A program made the position numbers and the translations under genes. From AC-32 sp035518635 (lineage in GTDB: Bacteria > Actinomycetota > Thermoleophilia > Gaiellales > Gaiellaceae), in contig DATIXI010000055.1 in NCBI GenBank assembly GCA_035518635.1, forward strand, positions 1 to 64,000: 64,000 bases of DNA, given 5' to 3'. Each line of letters starts with the position of its first letter. Position 1 is the stretch's first letter. Under the pieces are notes generated by a model. That model worked only from the letters and a program-made list of their open reading frames with translations. It made no database searches and was not told where the DNA came from. This document shows positions 41,710-49,958 of the stretch, one piece after another.

Positions 41710-43146
41710 GTGCTGGCGAACACATCTCGACGGAGGGTTGCAACGCCCGTGACTGGGGTCATCCCGCTTCCCGCTCGCGTTCTCGCCCTGCTAGGGGCAG
41801 TCGCCGTGATCGCCTGCTCGGGCGCGGCGGTTGCCTCACCGTCTGGCTCGAGATCCGCGAGCACGCGGGCCACGGCGATCGCAGCCGGCGGTCTCCATAC
41901 CTGTCTGCTCACGAGCGCAGGCGCGGTCAAGTGCTGGGGCTACAACCGCTACGGCCAGCTCGGCGACGGGACGACCACCGATCGCCACGCTCCGGTCGCC
42001 GTCTCTGGGCTTGCCGGCGGCGTGGCCGCGATCGCCGCCGGCTACGACCACACCTGCGCGCTGACGAGCGCTGGCGGGGTCGAGTGCTGGGGCTGGAACA
42101 AGTACGGCCAGCTCGGCGACGGGACGACGACCGACCGTCGCCGGCCGGTCGACGTCTCCGGTCTGACGAGCGGCGTGGCCGCGATCGCCCCCGGCGGCGG
42201 CCACACCTGCGCGCTCACGAGCGCGGGCGGGGTCGAGTGCTGGGGGGACGACGAGGTCGGTCAGCTGGGCGACGGAACACTGACCCAGCGTTACACGCCC
42301 GTCGACGTCTCCGGCCTGACGAGCGGCGTGGCCGCGATCGCCGCCGGTGCCGCCCACACCTGCGCGCTGACGAGCGCGGGCGGGGTCAAGTGCTGGGGGG
42401 ACGACGAGCTCGGCCAGCTCGGCGACGGAACACTGACCCAGCATTACGCGCCCGTCGACGTCTCCGGCCTGACGAGCGGCGTGGTCGCGATCGCCGCCGG
42501 CGGCGATCACGCCTGCGCGCTCACGACCGCGGGAGGGGTCAAGTGCTGGGGTGACAACACAGGCGGCCAGCTCGGCGACGGGACGAACGAGGGCAGCTCG
42601 ACTCCGGTCGCCGTCTCCGGCCTGACGAGCGGTGTCATGGCGATCGGCGCCGCCCGCGCGAGCCACACCTGCGCGCTGAAGACCGCGGGCGGAGTTGTGT
42701 GCTGGGGCTACAACGTCGACGGCCAGCTCGGTGACGGGACGACGATCGAGCGCACCGCGCCGGTCGACGTCTCCGGCCTGACGGGCGGCGTGGCCGCGAT
42801 CGCCGCCGGCGGCGTTCACACCTGCGCGCTGACGAGCGCGGGCGGGGTCGAGTGCTGGGGCGGCAACACCCACGGTGGGCTCGGCGACGGGACCAAGATC
42901 GACAGGCACAGGCCCGTCGGTGTGATCGGTTTCGGCGGGGTGGTCAGATGCGTCGTGCCGAACGTGCTCGGGGAGCCGCTCGCGAAGGCAAAGACCAGGA
43001 TCGCGCGAGCCCACTGCCGGGTCGGGACGGTCAAGCGCGTTGCCTCGAGGAAGAAGAAGAACACCGTCGTCGGCGAGAGCCCGCGCCCCGGCAAGCGCCT
43101 GAGGAAGGGCGCCAGGGTCAACCTCACGGTCAGCCGCGGCCGCTAG
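41710..43146 (+). CDS. Secreted seven-blade RCC1 propeller with C-terminal PASTA-like domain, protein 1
   Basis: A 478-residue exported protein. A signal sequence (VLALLGAVAVIACSGAAVA) precedes seven RCC1-type repeats of about 51 residues, each of the form HTCALTSAGGVECWG ... GQLGDGT ... PVDVSGL with two Cys per blade. Seven repeats close one beta-propeller. The last 65 residues form a PASTA-like domain (CVVPNVLGEPLAKAKTRI ... AHCRVG) with a basic end. GTG at 41749 behind GGAGGG is an alternative start. It is probably a cell-wall or surface binding protein. Confidence 0.88.
   Translation: MLANTSRRRVATPVTGVIPLPARVLALLGAVAVIACSGAAVASPSGSRSASTRATAIAAGGLHTCLLTSAGAVKCWGYNRYGQLGDGTTTDRHAPVAVSGLAGGVAAIAAGYDHTCALTSAGGVECWGWNKYGQLGDGTTTDRRRPVDVSGLTSGVAAIAPGGGHTCALTSAGGVECWGDDEVGQLGDGTLTQRYTPVDVSGLTSGVAAIAAGAAHTCALTSAGGVKCWGDDELGQLGDGTLTQHYAPVDVSGLTSGVVAIAAGGDHACALTTAGGVKCWGDNTGGQLGDGTNEGSSTPVAVSGLTSGVMAIGAARASHTCALKTAGGVVCWGYNVDGQLGDGTTIERTAPVDVSGLTGGVAAIAAGGVHTCALTSAGGVECWGGNTHGGLGDGTKIDRHRPVGVIGFGGVVRCVVPNVLGEPLAKAKTRIARAHCRVGTVKRVASRKKKNTVVGESPRPGKRLRKGARVNLTVSRGR
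41872..42940 (+). repeat. Seven tandem 153-bp coding repeats
   Basis: The RCC1 blades repeat at the DNA level with a period of 153 bp (one interval is 156 bp). Phrases such as TGCGCGCTGACGAGCGC recur at 42055, 42208 (one base changed) and 42361. The high DNA similarity between blades suggests recent internal duplication or gene conversion. In the second RCC1 gene the blades have diverged more. Confidence 0.85.
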
Positions 43147-43724
43147 GCGGCGCGCTCGTTCCACAACCGGATGACCGGCGCCTCCCGCTCGTAGCCGAGG
43201 ATGCTGATCGTCGCCGGGTCGAGCGCGAAGAGCCGGCCGGCGTCCGGCTCCAGGCCGAGCCACCGGGCTGCGACGACCCGGAGGAGGTGCCCGTGCGCGA
43301 ACACGGCGACGTCGCCGCCGACCGAGCGAAGCTCCGCGATCACCCGGTCGGCGCGCTCGCCGACCTCCGCCGCCGTCTCGCCGTCGGGGGCTCCGTCGGC
43401 CCACAGGCTCCAGCCCGGGCGCTCGGCGCGGATCTCGTCGGTCGTGCGCCCCTCGTAGGCGCCGTAGTCCCACTCGCGAAGGTCGTCCCGCTCCTCGGCT
43501 GCATCGCCGAGGCCCGCCAGTCGGCAGGTCTCGGCTGCGCGCGCGAGCGGGCTCGTCAGGACGAGCGCGAACCGATGCCTCGCCAGCGCGGCGCCGACTG
43601 CTTGCGCCTCCTGCCGCCCCGCCTCGGTGAGCGGGATGTCGGTGCGTCCTGTGTGCCTGCCCTCCCGCGACCACTCCGTCTCACCGTGGCGGACGAGCAC
43701 GACCTCGTGAGCTCCCGTCGCCAT
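43143..43724 (-). CDS. Histidine phosphatase family protein (phosphoglycerate mutase-like)
   Basis: A 193-residue member of the branch-1 histidine phosphatases. The catalytic motif is VLVRHGETEWS, followed by GRHTGRTDIPLTEAGRQEA; the second His is in VFAHGHLLRV. Substrates range from phosphosugars to adenosylcobalamin phosphates, and nothing here fixes one. ATG at 43724 is preferred over the longer frame because the family starts a few residues before RHGE. It overlaps the RCC1 gene by 4 nt at CTAG. Confidence 0.9.
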   Translation of the reverse strand: MATGAHEVVLVRHGETEWSREGRHTGRTDIPLTEAGRQEAQAVGAALARHRFALVLTSPLARAAETCRLAGLGDAAEERDDLREWDYGAYEGRTTDEIRAERPGWSLWADGAPDGETAAEVGERADRVIAELRSVGGDVAVFAHGHLLRVVAARWLGLEPDAGRLFALDPATISILGYEREAPVIRLWNERAA

Positions 43725-43764
43725 CGGCGAGAGGATGGCATGTCGCGACCAATAAGCTCTCCCG

Positions 43765-44994
43765 GTGCGCCGCGTAGCCGTCACCGGGCTGGGAGCGATC
43801 ACGCCGGTCGGGAACACCGCCGGGGAGACCTGGCGCGCCGCCGTCGCCGGCGAGAGCGGGATCGACTTCATCCGCTCGTTCGACACCGACGGGTTCCCGG
43901 TGCGGATCGCCGCGGAGGTGAAGGACTTCGACCCGACCGGGCTCGCGCCGCCGAAGGAGCTGCGGCGGCTCGACCGCAACGTCCAGCTCGCGCTCGGTGC
44001 GGCCAAGGAGGCGGTCGAGGACTCGGGCCTGAACGGCTACGACCCGATGCGGGTCGGGATCGTGTTCGGCTCGGCGATCGGCGGCCTGATCGGGATCGTC
44101 GACCAGGCCGACACGCTCCGCGAGCGTGGGGCCGACCGCGTCTCGCCCTACTTCATCCCCAGCGTGCTCGTGGACTCGGCGAGCGGCCAGATCGCGATCT
44201 CGCTCGGGATCCGCGGCCCGAACTACGCGCCGGTCTCGGCATGCGCGACGGGCTCGCACGCGGTGGGGGAGGGGGCGGAGACGATCCGCCGCGGAGACGC
44301 AGACGCGATCCTGGCGGGCGGCACCGAGGCCTGCATGCACCCGCTGATCCTGGCCGGGTTCTGCGCGATGCGCGGGCTGGCGGCCGAGGACGAGGACCCG
44401 CCGCGCGCGTCGCGGCCGTTCGACGCGACCCGGGCGGGCTTCGTGATGGGGGAGGGGGCCTGCGTGCTCGTGCTCGAGGAGCTCGAGTCCGCCCGCGCGC
44501 GGGGCGCGAGGATCTACGCGGAGGTGCTCGGCTACGGCGCCTCCAACGACGCGTACCACATGGCTGCCCCCGAGCCGGAGGCCGTCGGCGTGGCCGACAT
44601 GATGCGCGCCGCGCTCGACCGCGCGGGAGTCGAACGCGAGCGGGTCGGCTACATCAACGCGCACGGGACCTCGACGCCGCTCGGCGACGCCGCGGAGACG
44701 AAGGCGATCAAGGACGTGTTCGGCGCTCACGCCTACGAGCTGGCCGTCTCTTCGACGAAATCGGTGATGGGACACTGCTTCGGGGCGGCCGGCGCGATCG
44801 AGGCGATGATGTGCGTGCGTGCCGTGCACGAGGGCGTGCTCCCGCCGACGATCAACTACCGGAACCCCGATCCGGTTTGCGACCTCGACTACGTCCCGAA
44901 CGAGGCGCGCGAGACCCAGGTCGACGTCGCCCTCTCCAACGCAATGGGCCTCGGCGGCCACAACGCCTGCGTCCTGATCGGCCGCGCTCCTTGA
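43765..44994 (+). CDS. fabF: Beta-ketoacyl-ACP synthase II (FabF type)
   Basis: A 409-residue condensing enzyme of fatty-acid synthesis. The Cys-His-His triad is complete: C160 (SACATGSHA), H300 (NAHGTSTPLGD) and H337 (SVMGHCFGAAG). It extends acyl-ACP with malonyl-ACP. GTG at 43765 has TAAGCT (43753-43758) exactly 6 nt upstream, which indicates a leaderless transcript. It is isolated from other fab genes and lies between two RCC1-PASTA genes. Confidence 0.94.
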   Translation: MRRVAVTGLGAITPVGNTAGETWRAAVAGESGIDFIRSFDTDGFPVRIAAEVKDFDPTGLAPPKELRRLDRNVQLALGAAKEAVEDSGLNGYDPMRVGIVFGSAIGGLIGIVDQADTLRERGADRVSPYFIPSVLVDSASGQIAISLGIRGPNYAPVSACATGSHAVGEGAETIRRGDADAILAGGTEACMHPLILAGFCAMRGLAAEDEDPPRASRPFDATRAGFVMGEGACVLVLEELESARARGARIYAEVLGYGASNDAYHMAAPEPEAVGVADMMRAALDRAGVERERVGYINAHGTSTPLGDAAETKAIKDVFGAHAYELAVSSTKSVMGHCFGAAGAIEAMMCVRAVHEGVLPPTINYRNPDPVCDLDYVPNEARETQVDVALSNAMGLGGHNACVLIGRAP

Positions 44995-45055
44995 GCTCGC
45001 ATCCTGCAGGGCTTAGGGTGAGCCCGGCGGGATCAGGAGGAGTGGAGGGGGCGAG

Positions 45056-46471
45056 ATGGAGCGGGTCCCGGATCGCATTCGCATCGGTGTTTCCGTTGCC
45101 GTCCTGGGAGCGCTGGTCCTTGCGGCGAGCTCCGGCGCGGCGAGGCATCCGGCGCTCGCCCGCACGGCGGCCGGGAAGGCGACGGCGATTGCGGCCGGCG
45201 GCGGTCATACCTGCGCGGTGACGACGGCGGGGGCGGTCAAGTGCTGGGGCTACAACAGCCACGGCCAGGTAGGTGACGGGACGAAGACGGACCGTCACGC
45301 GCCTGTCGCGGTGTCCGGCCTCGGGAGTGGCGTCGCCGGGGTCGCGGCAGGAGGACTCCACACCTGCGCGATCACCCGTACGGGAGGCGTCGCCTGCTGG
45401 GGCGCCAACCACTCGGGCCAGCTCGGGGACGGGACGACCGACGACCGCCTGGCTCCGGTCGTCGTCTCCGACGTCGGAAGCGGGGTGACCGAGATTGCGG
45501 CTGGCGCCTCCCACACCTGCGCGCTGACGGGGGCAGGGGGCGTCGACTGCTGGGGCGGCAACGGAAACGGGCAGCTGGGTGACGGAACCACGAACGACCA
45601 TCACGTGCCGGGTGGCGTCCAGGGCCTGGTCGGCCTGGCGTATGCCGTCGCAGCCGGGGGCGCCCACAGTTGCGCGATCACCGGGCCGCAGCGGACGGTC
45701 GTCTGCTGGGGGGCCAACGGCCAGGGCCAGCTCGGGGACGGGACGGGGCTCGACAAGCACATGCCGGCGTATGCACAGGCCCTCGGTGAGGCCGGAGTGG
45801 TCGCCGGCGACGCCCATACATGCACGTTCCCGACCGGTGGTCCCTACCTCGCCTGTTTCGGTGCAGGCGGCCACGGCCAGCTCGGATACGGCGGTACGGC
45901 GAACTTCCTCAGCCCGATCGCAGTCGTGGCGTTCATGCAGGGCGTGCTGGCCGTGGCGGCCGGAGGCAACCACACGTGCGCGATCACGCCGGCGCACGGC
46001 GTCGAGTGCTGGGGCGCGAACGACCACGGGCAGCTCGGGGACGGGACCACGACCGAACGGCACCAGCCGGTTGCCGTCTCCGGCCTGACGAGCGGAGTCG
46101 CCACGATCGCCGCGGGATTCAGTCACACCTGCGCGCTGAGGACCACGGGCACGATTCTGTGCTGGGGCTACAACGGCCAGGGCCAGCTCGGCGACGGGAC
46201 GACGACCGACCGGCTGACTCCGGTGCCGGTGCTCGGCTTCGGGGCGGCTCTGCCCGTCGTGTGCGTCGTGCCGAAGGTGGTGGGGAGGGCGCTGCCGAAG
46301 GCGAGGAAGATGATCGTGAAGGCGCACTGCAGGGTCGGCAAGGTCACCAGGAAGACGTCGTCGAGGCGGCTCCAGGGCCGCGTCCTCAAGCAGAAGCCGA
46401 AGCCGGGCAGAAGGCTCCCCAAAGGCGCCAGGGTCAACCTGACCGTCGGGATCGCCGCGAAGAACGTCTGA
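45056..46471 (+). CDS. Secreted seven-blade RCC1 propeller with C-terminal PASTA-like domain, protein 2
   Basis: A 471-residue paralogue of the protein at 41710. A signal segment (GVSVAVLGALVLAASSGAA) is followed by seven RCC1 repeats, two of which (HSCAITGPQRTVVCWG and HTCTFPTGGPYLACFG) have diverged. The PASTA-like tail reads CVVPKVVGRALPKARKMI ... AHCRVGKVT. A strong purine-rich ribosome site (GGAGGGGGCGAG) precedes the ATG. It probably binds a surface or extracellular ligand. Confidence 0.87.
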   Translation: MERVPDRIRIGVSVAVLGALVLAASSGAARHPALARTAAGKATAIAAGGGHTCAVTTAGAVKCWGYNSHGQVGDGTKTDRHAPVAVSGLGSGVAGVAAGGLHTCAITRTGGVACWGANHSGQLGDGTTDDRLAPVVVSDVGSGVTEIAAGASHTCALTGAGGVDCWGGNGNGQLGDGTTNDHHVPGGVQGLVGLAYAVAAGGAHSCAITGPQRTVVCWGANGQGQLGDGTGLDKHMPAYAQALGEAGVVAGDAHTCTFPTGGPYLACFGAGGHGQLGYGGTANFLSPIAVVAFMQGVLAVAAGGNHTCAITPAHGVECWGANDHGQLGDGTTTERHQPVAVSGLTSGVATIAAGFSHTCALRTTGTILCWGYNGQGQLGDGTTTDRLTPVPVLGFGAALPVVCVVPKVVGRALPKARKMIVKAHCRVGKVTRKTSSRRLQGRVLKQKPKPGRRLPKGARVNLTVGIAAKNV

Positions 46472-46489
46472 AACAGGCCGGTCCGGGCC

Positions 46490-46518
46490 TTGTCCGGCTC
46501 GAAAGTCGCTGTTACTGT
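46490..46518 (+). promoter_or_regulatory. Promoter of the polyproline-PASTA gene
   Basis: TTGTCC (46490-46495) and TACTGT (46513-46518) are 17 bp apart. Transcription would begin at about 46525, before GGAGGGGAG (46526-46535) and the GTG at 46542, but after the ATG at 46521, so the GTG is the better start. Confidence 0.55.
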
Positions 46519-46541
46519 CGATGAGGGGAGGGGAGTCGGCG

Positions 46542-48791
46542 GTGGGAGGGCGATTGCGGAAACCGGGCCGCGTTTTGCAAGGTCTCTCGCGTGCGGCTGG
46601 GCGTAGGCGCAAGACGACCGTCGTCCTAGCCGCGATCGCGGTCGCGCTCGCGGTCGAGGCAGGCGTCGTGCTGGCCGGAGGCGCCTCGACGCCCAGGGGC
46701 GGGCCGGACCCGCTCGGGCCGGTGGGAAGGGCTTCCACCAGCGAATCGGGCTCGGCACCGGCCGTGATCGTCGGCCACTCCTACGCGAGCGACCGCTCCC
46801 CGGCGCTCCGCCGCATCACACCCGCTCCGCTGGGCACGGGCCGCGAGCTCGAGGCGAACCCGAACCCGCGCCCCGTCTCGACGCACGAGAACGAGCCCGA
46901 CCCGGTCGTCCAGCACGCGCTCTTCCCCGACGCGATGCCGTCGCCTGGAGTCAACTTCGACGGTATGGCGATCGCGGACGGCGGTGGGTGGGCACCGCCG
47001 GACCCAAACGGCGAGGCCGGCAAGACACAGTACGTGCAGATCGTCAACGTGAGCTTCGAGGTCTTCGACAAGAAGACCGGCGCGTCGCTGCTCGGGCCCG
47101 AGAACATCGCGACCCTCTGGCAGGGCCTTGGCGGCGCCTGCGAGAACTCCGGCTTCGGCGATCCCGTGGTCGTCTACGACCAGCTCGCGAATCGCTGGCT
47201 GATCAGCCAGTTCGCCGGGGACCCGGTGCCGACGGACGAATGCATCGCCGTTTCGACGGGCGACGACGCCACGGGTACGTACAACCGCTATGCCTTCCAC
47301 CTCGGGTCGGACTACTTCGACTACCCGCACCTCGGGGTCTGGCCGGACGCCTACTACATGAGCATGAACGTCTACAACACGGCCGGCACGGACTACCTCG
47401 GCCCGCAGCCGTTCGCCTTCGACCGGGCCGCGATGATCGCCGGCAGCTCCAGCGCGACATTCATCACCTCTCGCGACCCGTCGTTCTTCGACGGGGCGAG
47501 CGACACCTTCCTGCCGGCCGACCTCGACGGCTCGAACCCACCGCCCACCGGCGCGCCCGATCCGTTCCTGATGGTGGGCGGCGCCTCCACGTGGCCGCTG
47601 TGGCGCTTCCACGTCGACTTCGGCACGCCGTCCAACTCCACGTTCACGAAGGCCGCCGACCTGACGCCTGCGCCCTACACGGAGATCTGCCCGGCGACGC
47701 GGAACTGCGTGCCGCAGGCCGGCACGACGGCCGGGCTCGACGCCATCGGCGACCGGGAGATGTTCCGGTCGGCCTACCGCCGCTTCGACGACGGGCACGA
47801 GGCTCTGGTCGGGAACATGACCGTCTCGTCGGGCGGAGTCGCGGGCATCCGCTGGTTCGAGATCGACCACGTCACCTCGGGCACCCCGGCGTTCGTGCAG
47901 CAGAGCACCTACCAGCCGGACACCAAATGGCGCTGGATGGCGAGCGCCGCGATGGACCACGACGGCAACCTGGCGCTCGGCTTCAGCGTCTCGTCGGCGA
48001 CGATGAACCCTCAGATCCGCTACGCGGGGCGGTTCGCGGGCGACACCCCGGACACGCTTGCGCAGGGCGAGGCGACGCTCTACTCGGGAACCGGCAGCCA
48101 GAAGGGCACGGACAACCGCTGGGGCGACTACAGCGACCTGACCATCGACCCCGTCGACGACTGCACGTTCTGGTACACGCAGGAGTACTACGCGACCACC
48201 GGGCAGGCCGACTGGCGCACGCGGATCGGGAGCTTCGAGTTCCCGTCGTGCGGGCCGTCCTCGCCGCCTCCGCCTCCGCCGCCACCTCCACCTCCACCTC
48301 CACCTCCACCTCCCCCTCCACCTCCGCCACCTCCGCCACCTCCGCCACCTCCGCCACCTCCGCCACCTCCGCCACCTCCGCCACCTCCCCCGCCACCTCC
48401 GCCACCACCCCCGCCTCCACCACCCCCGCCTCCGCCTCCGCCTCCGCCACCACCCCCGCCTCCACCACCCCCGCCTCCGCCTCCGCCCCCTCCGCCCCCT
48501 CCGCCACCTCCACCTCCGCCTCCGCCACCTCCTCCGCCTGCGCCGCCTGCTCCCCCCAGCAAGCCGCCAAAATGCGTCGTGCCGAGCGTCGTCGGCAAGT
48601 CCGTGGCCAAGGCACGGGCGAGGATCGTGAGAGCCCATTGCCGGGTGGGGAAGATCACGTCGGCGTCGTCCACCCGGAGACAGAAGGGCATGGTCGTTTC
48701 GCAGCGGCCGAAGCCCCACGCCAAGCTGGCAAACGGCGCGAAGGTCAGGCTGACGATCGGGAAGGGCCCGAAGAAGGCCCGGAAGCGTTAG
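46542..48791 (+). CDS. Exported protein with 92-proline linker and C-terminal PASTA-like domain
   Basis: A 749-residue protein. A basic N-terminus and a membrane segment (TTVVLAAIAVALAVEAGVVL) suggest a signal anchor. Residues from about 130 to 560 form a conserved extracellular domain of unknown function (FDGMAIADGGGWAPPDPNGE ... DPVVVYDQLANRWLISQFA), seen in many secreted bacterial proteins. It is followed by 92 consecutive prolines and the PASTA-like tail CVVPSVVGKSVAKARARI ... AHCRVGKIT, ending in a Lys-rich stretch. The proline run would act as a rigid spacer lifting the domain off the wall. Confidence 0.82.
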   Translation: MGGRLRKPGRVLQGLSRAAGRRRKTTVVLAAIAVALAVEAGVVLAGGASTPRGGPDPLGPVGRASTSESGSAPAVIVGHSYASDRSPALRRITPAPLGTGRELEANPNPRPVSTHENEPDPVVQHALFPDAMPSPGVNFDGMAIADGGGWAPPDPNGEAGKTQYVQIVNVSFEVFDKKTGASLLGPENIATLWQGLGGACENSGFGDPVVVYDQLANRWLISQFAGDPVPTDECIAVSTGDDATGTYNRYAFHLGSDYFDYPHLGVWPDAYYMSMNVYNTAGTDYLGPQPFAFDRAAMIAGSSSATFITSRDPSFFDGASDTFLPADLDGSNPPPTGAPDPFLMVGGASTWPLWRFHVDFGTPSNSTFTKAADLTPAPYTEICPATRNCVPQAGTTAGLDAIGDREMFRSAYRRFDDGHEALVGNMTVSSGGVAGIRWFEIDHVTSGTPAFVQQSTYQPDTKWRWMASAAMDHDGNLALGFSVSSATMNPQIRYAGRFAGDTPDTLAQGEATLYSGTGSQKGTDNRWGDYSDLTIDPVDDCTFWYTQEYYATTGQADWRTRIGSFEFPSCGPSSPPPPPPPPPPPPPPPPPPPPPPPPPPPPPPPPPPPPPPPPPPPPPPPPPPPPPPPPPPPPPPPPPPPPPPPPPPPPPPPPPPPPPPPPPPPPAPPAPPSKPPKCVVPSVVGKSVAKARARIVRAHCRVGKITSASSTRRQKGMVVSQRPKPHAKLANGAKVRLTIGKGPKKARKR
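48264..48539 (+). repeat. Polyproline-coding microsatellite-like tract
   Basis: All 92 codons are CCN, arranged mostly as CCTCCGCCA- and CCTCCACC-type short repeats. Such a tract can change length by slippage or misassembly. Translation through it would need EF-P. Confidence 0.9.
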
Positions 48792-49438
48792 CCGGTCTCG
48801 ACCGCCTCGACGGTCAGCTCGTCCAGCGAGCCGAGCACGACGTCGGCCTCGGCAAGCTCGTCCTCCCCGGGCGGGAAGTGGCGGTTGGGGATCGCGAGCA
48901 CGCGCATCCCCGCCTGCGCGGCCGAGAGGATGCCGTTTCGCGAGTCCTCGATCGCCGCCGAGCGGGTCGGCTCGACGCCGAGCCGCCGCGCGGCCTCGAG
49001 GTAGACGTCCGGCGCGGGCTTGCCGCGGGCGACCTCCTCCGACGAGACCGTTGCGCGGAAGAGTGAGGAGACACCCAGCAGCTCGAGCGCGAGGTCGATC
49101 AGCTCGCGGTTCGAGGAGGAGGCGAGCGCGAGCGGCCAGCGGGCGGCAAGCCGCTCGACGGCCTCACGCGCGCCAGGAAGCACAGGGAGCCGCTGGCGGT
49201 AGAGCGCTTCCAGCCGGCGGACGACCTCGGCGCTGATCTCCTCCGGCAACTCCCTCAGGCCGAGCTGCTCGTGCATGTAGCGCGACCACTCGACCGAGCT
49301 CATGCCCATCATGTCCCGCTGCGCCTGATCGTGCCAGCGGCCGCCGCGCTCCCGGACGAGCTGCTCGCGCACGCCGTCCCAGACCTGCTCGGAGTCGAGC
49401 AGGACGCCGTCCAGGTCGAAGACGACGCCGTCGATCAC
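48788..49438 (-). CDS. HAD-superfamily hydrolase (beta-phosphoglucomutase/phosphatase-like)
   Basis: A 216-residue HAD enzyme with a helical cap. Motif I is VVFDLDGVLLDSE with the nucleophile and acid/base Asp, motif II is in LALASSSNRE, the Lys is in GKPAPDVYLEAARRLG and motif IV is AAIEDSRNGI. This is the beta-phosphoglucomutase/2-deoxyglucose-6-phosphatase branch. Its stop overlaps the convergent PASTA gene by 4 nt and its start overlaps the flavin reductase by 4 nt, giving a two-gene operon. Confidence 0.9.
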   Translation of the reverse strand: MIDGVVFDLDGVLLDSEQVWDGVREQLVRERGGRWHDQAQRDMMGMSSVEWSRYMHEQLGLRELPEEISAEVVRRLEALYRQRLPVLPGAREAVERLAARWPLALASSSNRELIDLALELLGVSSLFRATVSSEEVARGKPAPDVYLEAARRLGVEPTRSAAIEDSRNGILSAAQAGMRVLAIPNRHFPPGEDELAEADVVLGSLDELTVEAVETG

Positions 49439-49905
49439 AGAGAGGCGTAGCCCTGGCCGTGGAAGACGAGCGGGCGGTCGCCGGGGCCCGCCTCGATGCT
49501 CTCTACCTCGGCGACGAAGAACGTGTGGTCGCCCGTCTCATGCGTCGCGGTCGTACGGCAGGCGAGCCAGCAGACAGCGCCTTCGAGCTGGGGCGGGCCG
49601 TCGGCGTCGCGCAGTGCGATGTTCTCCCAGAGGGCGATCGGGGGGACTCCGCGCGCGAAATGCTGCGCGAGTGCCTGCTGGCCGGCTGCGAGCACGCTGA
49701 CCGCAAACGCGCCGGCCTCGCGCAGGAGCTCGTTCAGGGCGGCGTCGCGGCGAATCGCAACGCCCACGAGCGGCGGCTCGAGCGAGAGCGAGACGAGCGA
49801 GGCGACTGTCAGTGCGGCGCGCTGGCCGGCGAGATCGACCGTGACGACCGCGACGCCGGCCGGAACGCGGGCCATGACCGCGCGCAACTCGTCCCCGCCG
49901 ACCAC
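49435..49905 (-). CDS. Flavin reductase-like (FMN-binding split barrel) protein
   Basis: A 156-residue flavin reductase domain protein. The pattern RVPAGVAVVTVDLAGQRAAL ... TVASLVSLSLEPPLVGVAI ... FAVSVLAAGQQALAQHFA is diagnostic. Such proteins supply reduced flavin to a partner monooxygenase, or act alone; no oxygenase partner lies next to it. GTG at 49905 is preceded by TATGAT (49912-49917), the best -10 in the window, at exactly 6 nt. It is the first gene of an operon with the HAD hydrolase. Confidence 0.92.
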   Translation of the reverse strand: MVGGDELRAVMARVPAGVAVVTVDLAGQRAALTVASLVSLSLEPPLVGVAIRRDAALNELLREAGAFAVSVLAAGQQALAQHFARGVPPIALWENIALRDADGPPQLEGAVCWLACRTTATHETGDHTFFVAEVESIEAGPGDRPLVFHGQGYASL

Positions 49906-49958
49906 GCCGCGATCATACGGGGCCTTCGGCCTGGATCACGCTCGCGCGCGGCGTTGGC

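Noticed and set aside
41872..42940. Regular direct repeats that could suggest a CRISPR array
   Set aside because: The period is 153 bp, in frame, and translates into RCC1 blades; there are no spacers and no cas genes.
48188..48724. Minus-strand frame coding for an almost pure glycine tract, resembling a PE_PGRS or glycine-rich protein
   Set aside because: It is the antisense reading of the polyproline linker in a well supported plus-strand gene; no start signal or second domain supports it.
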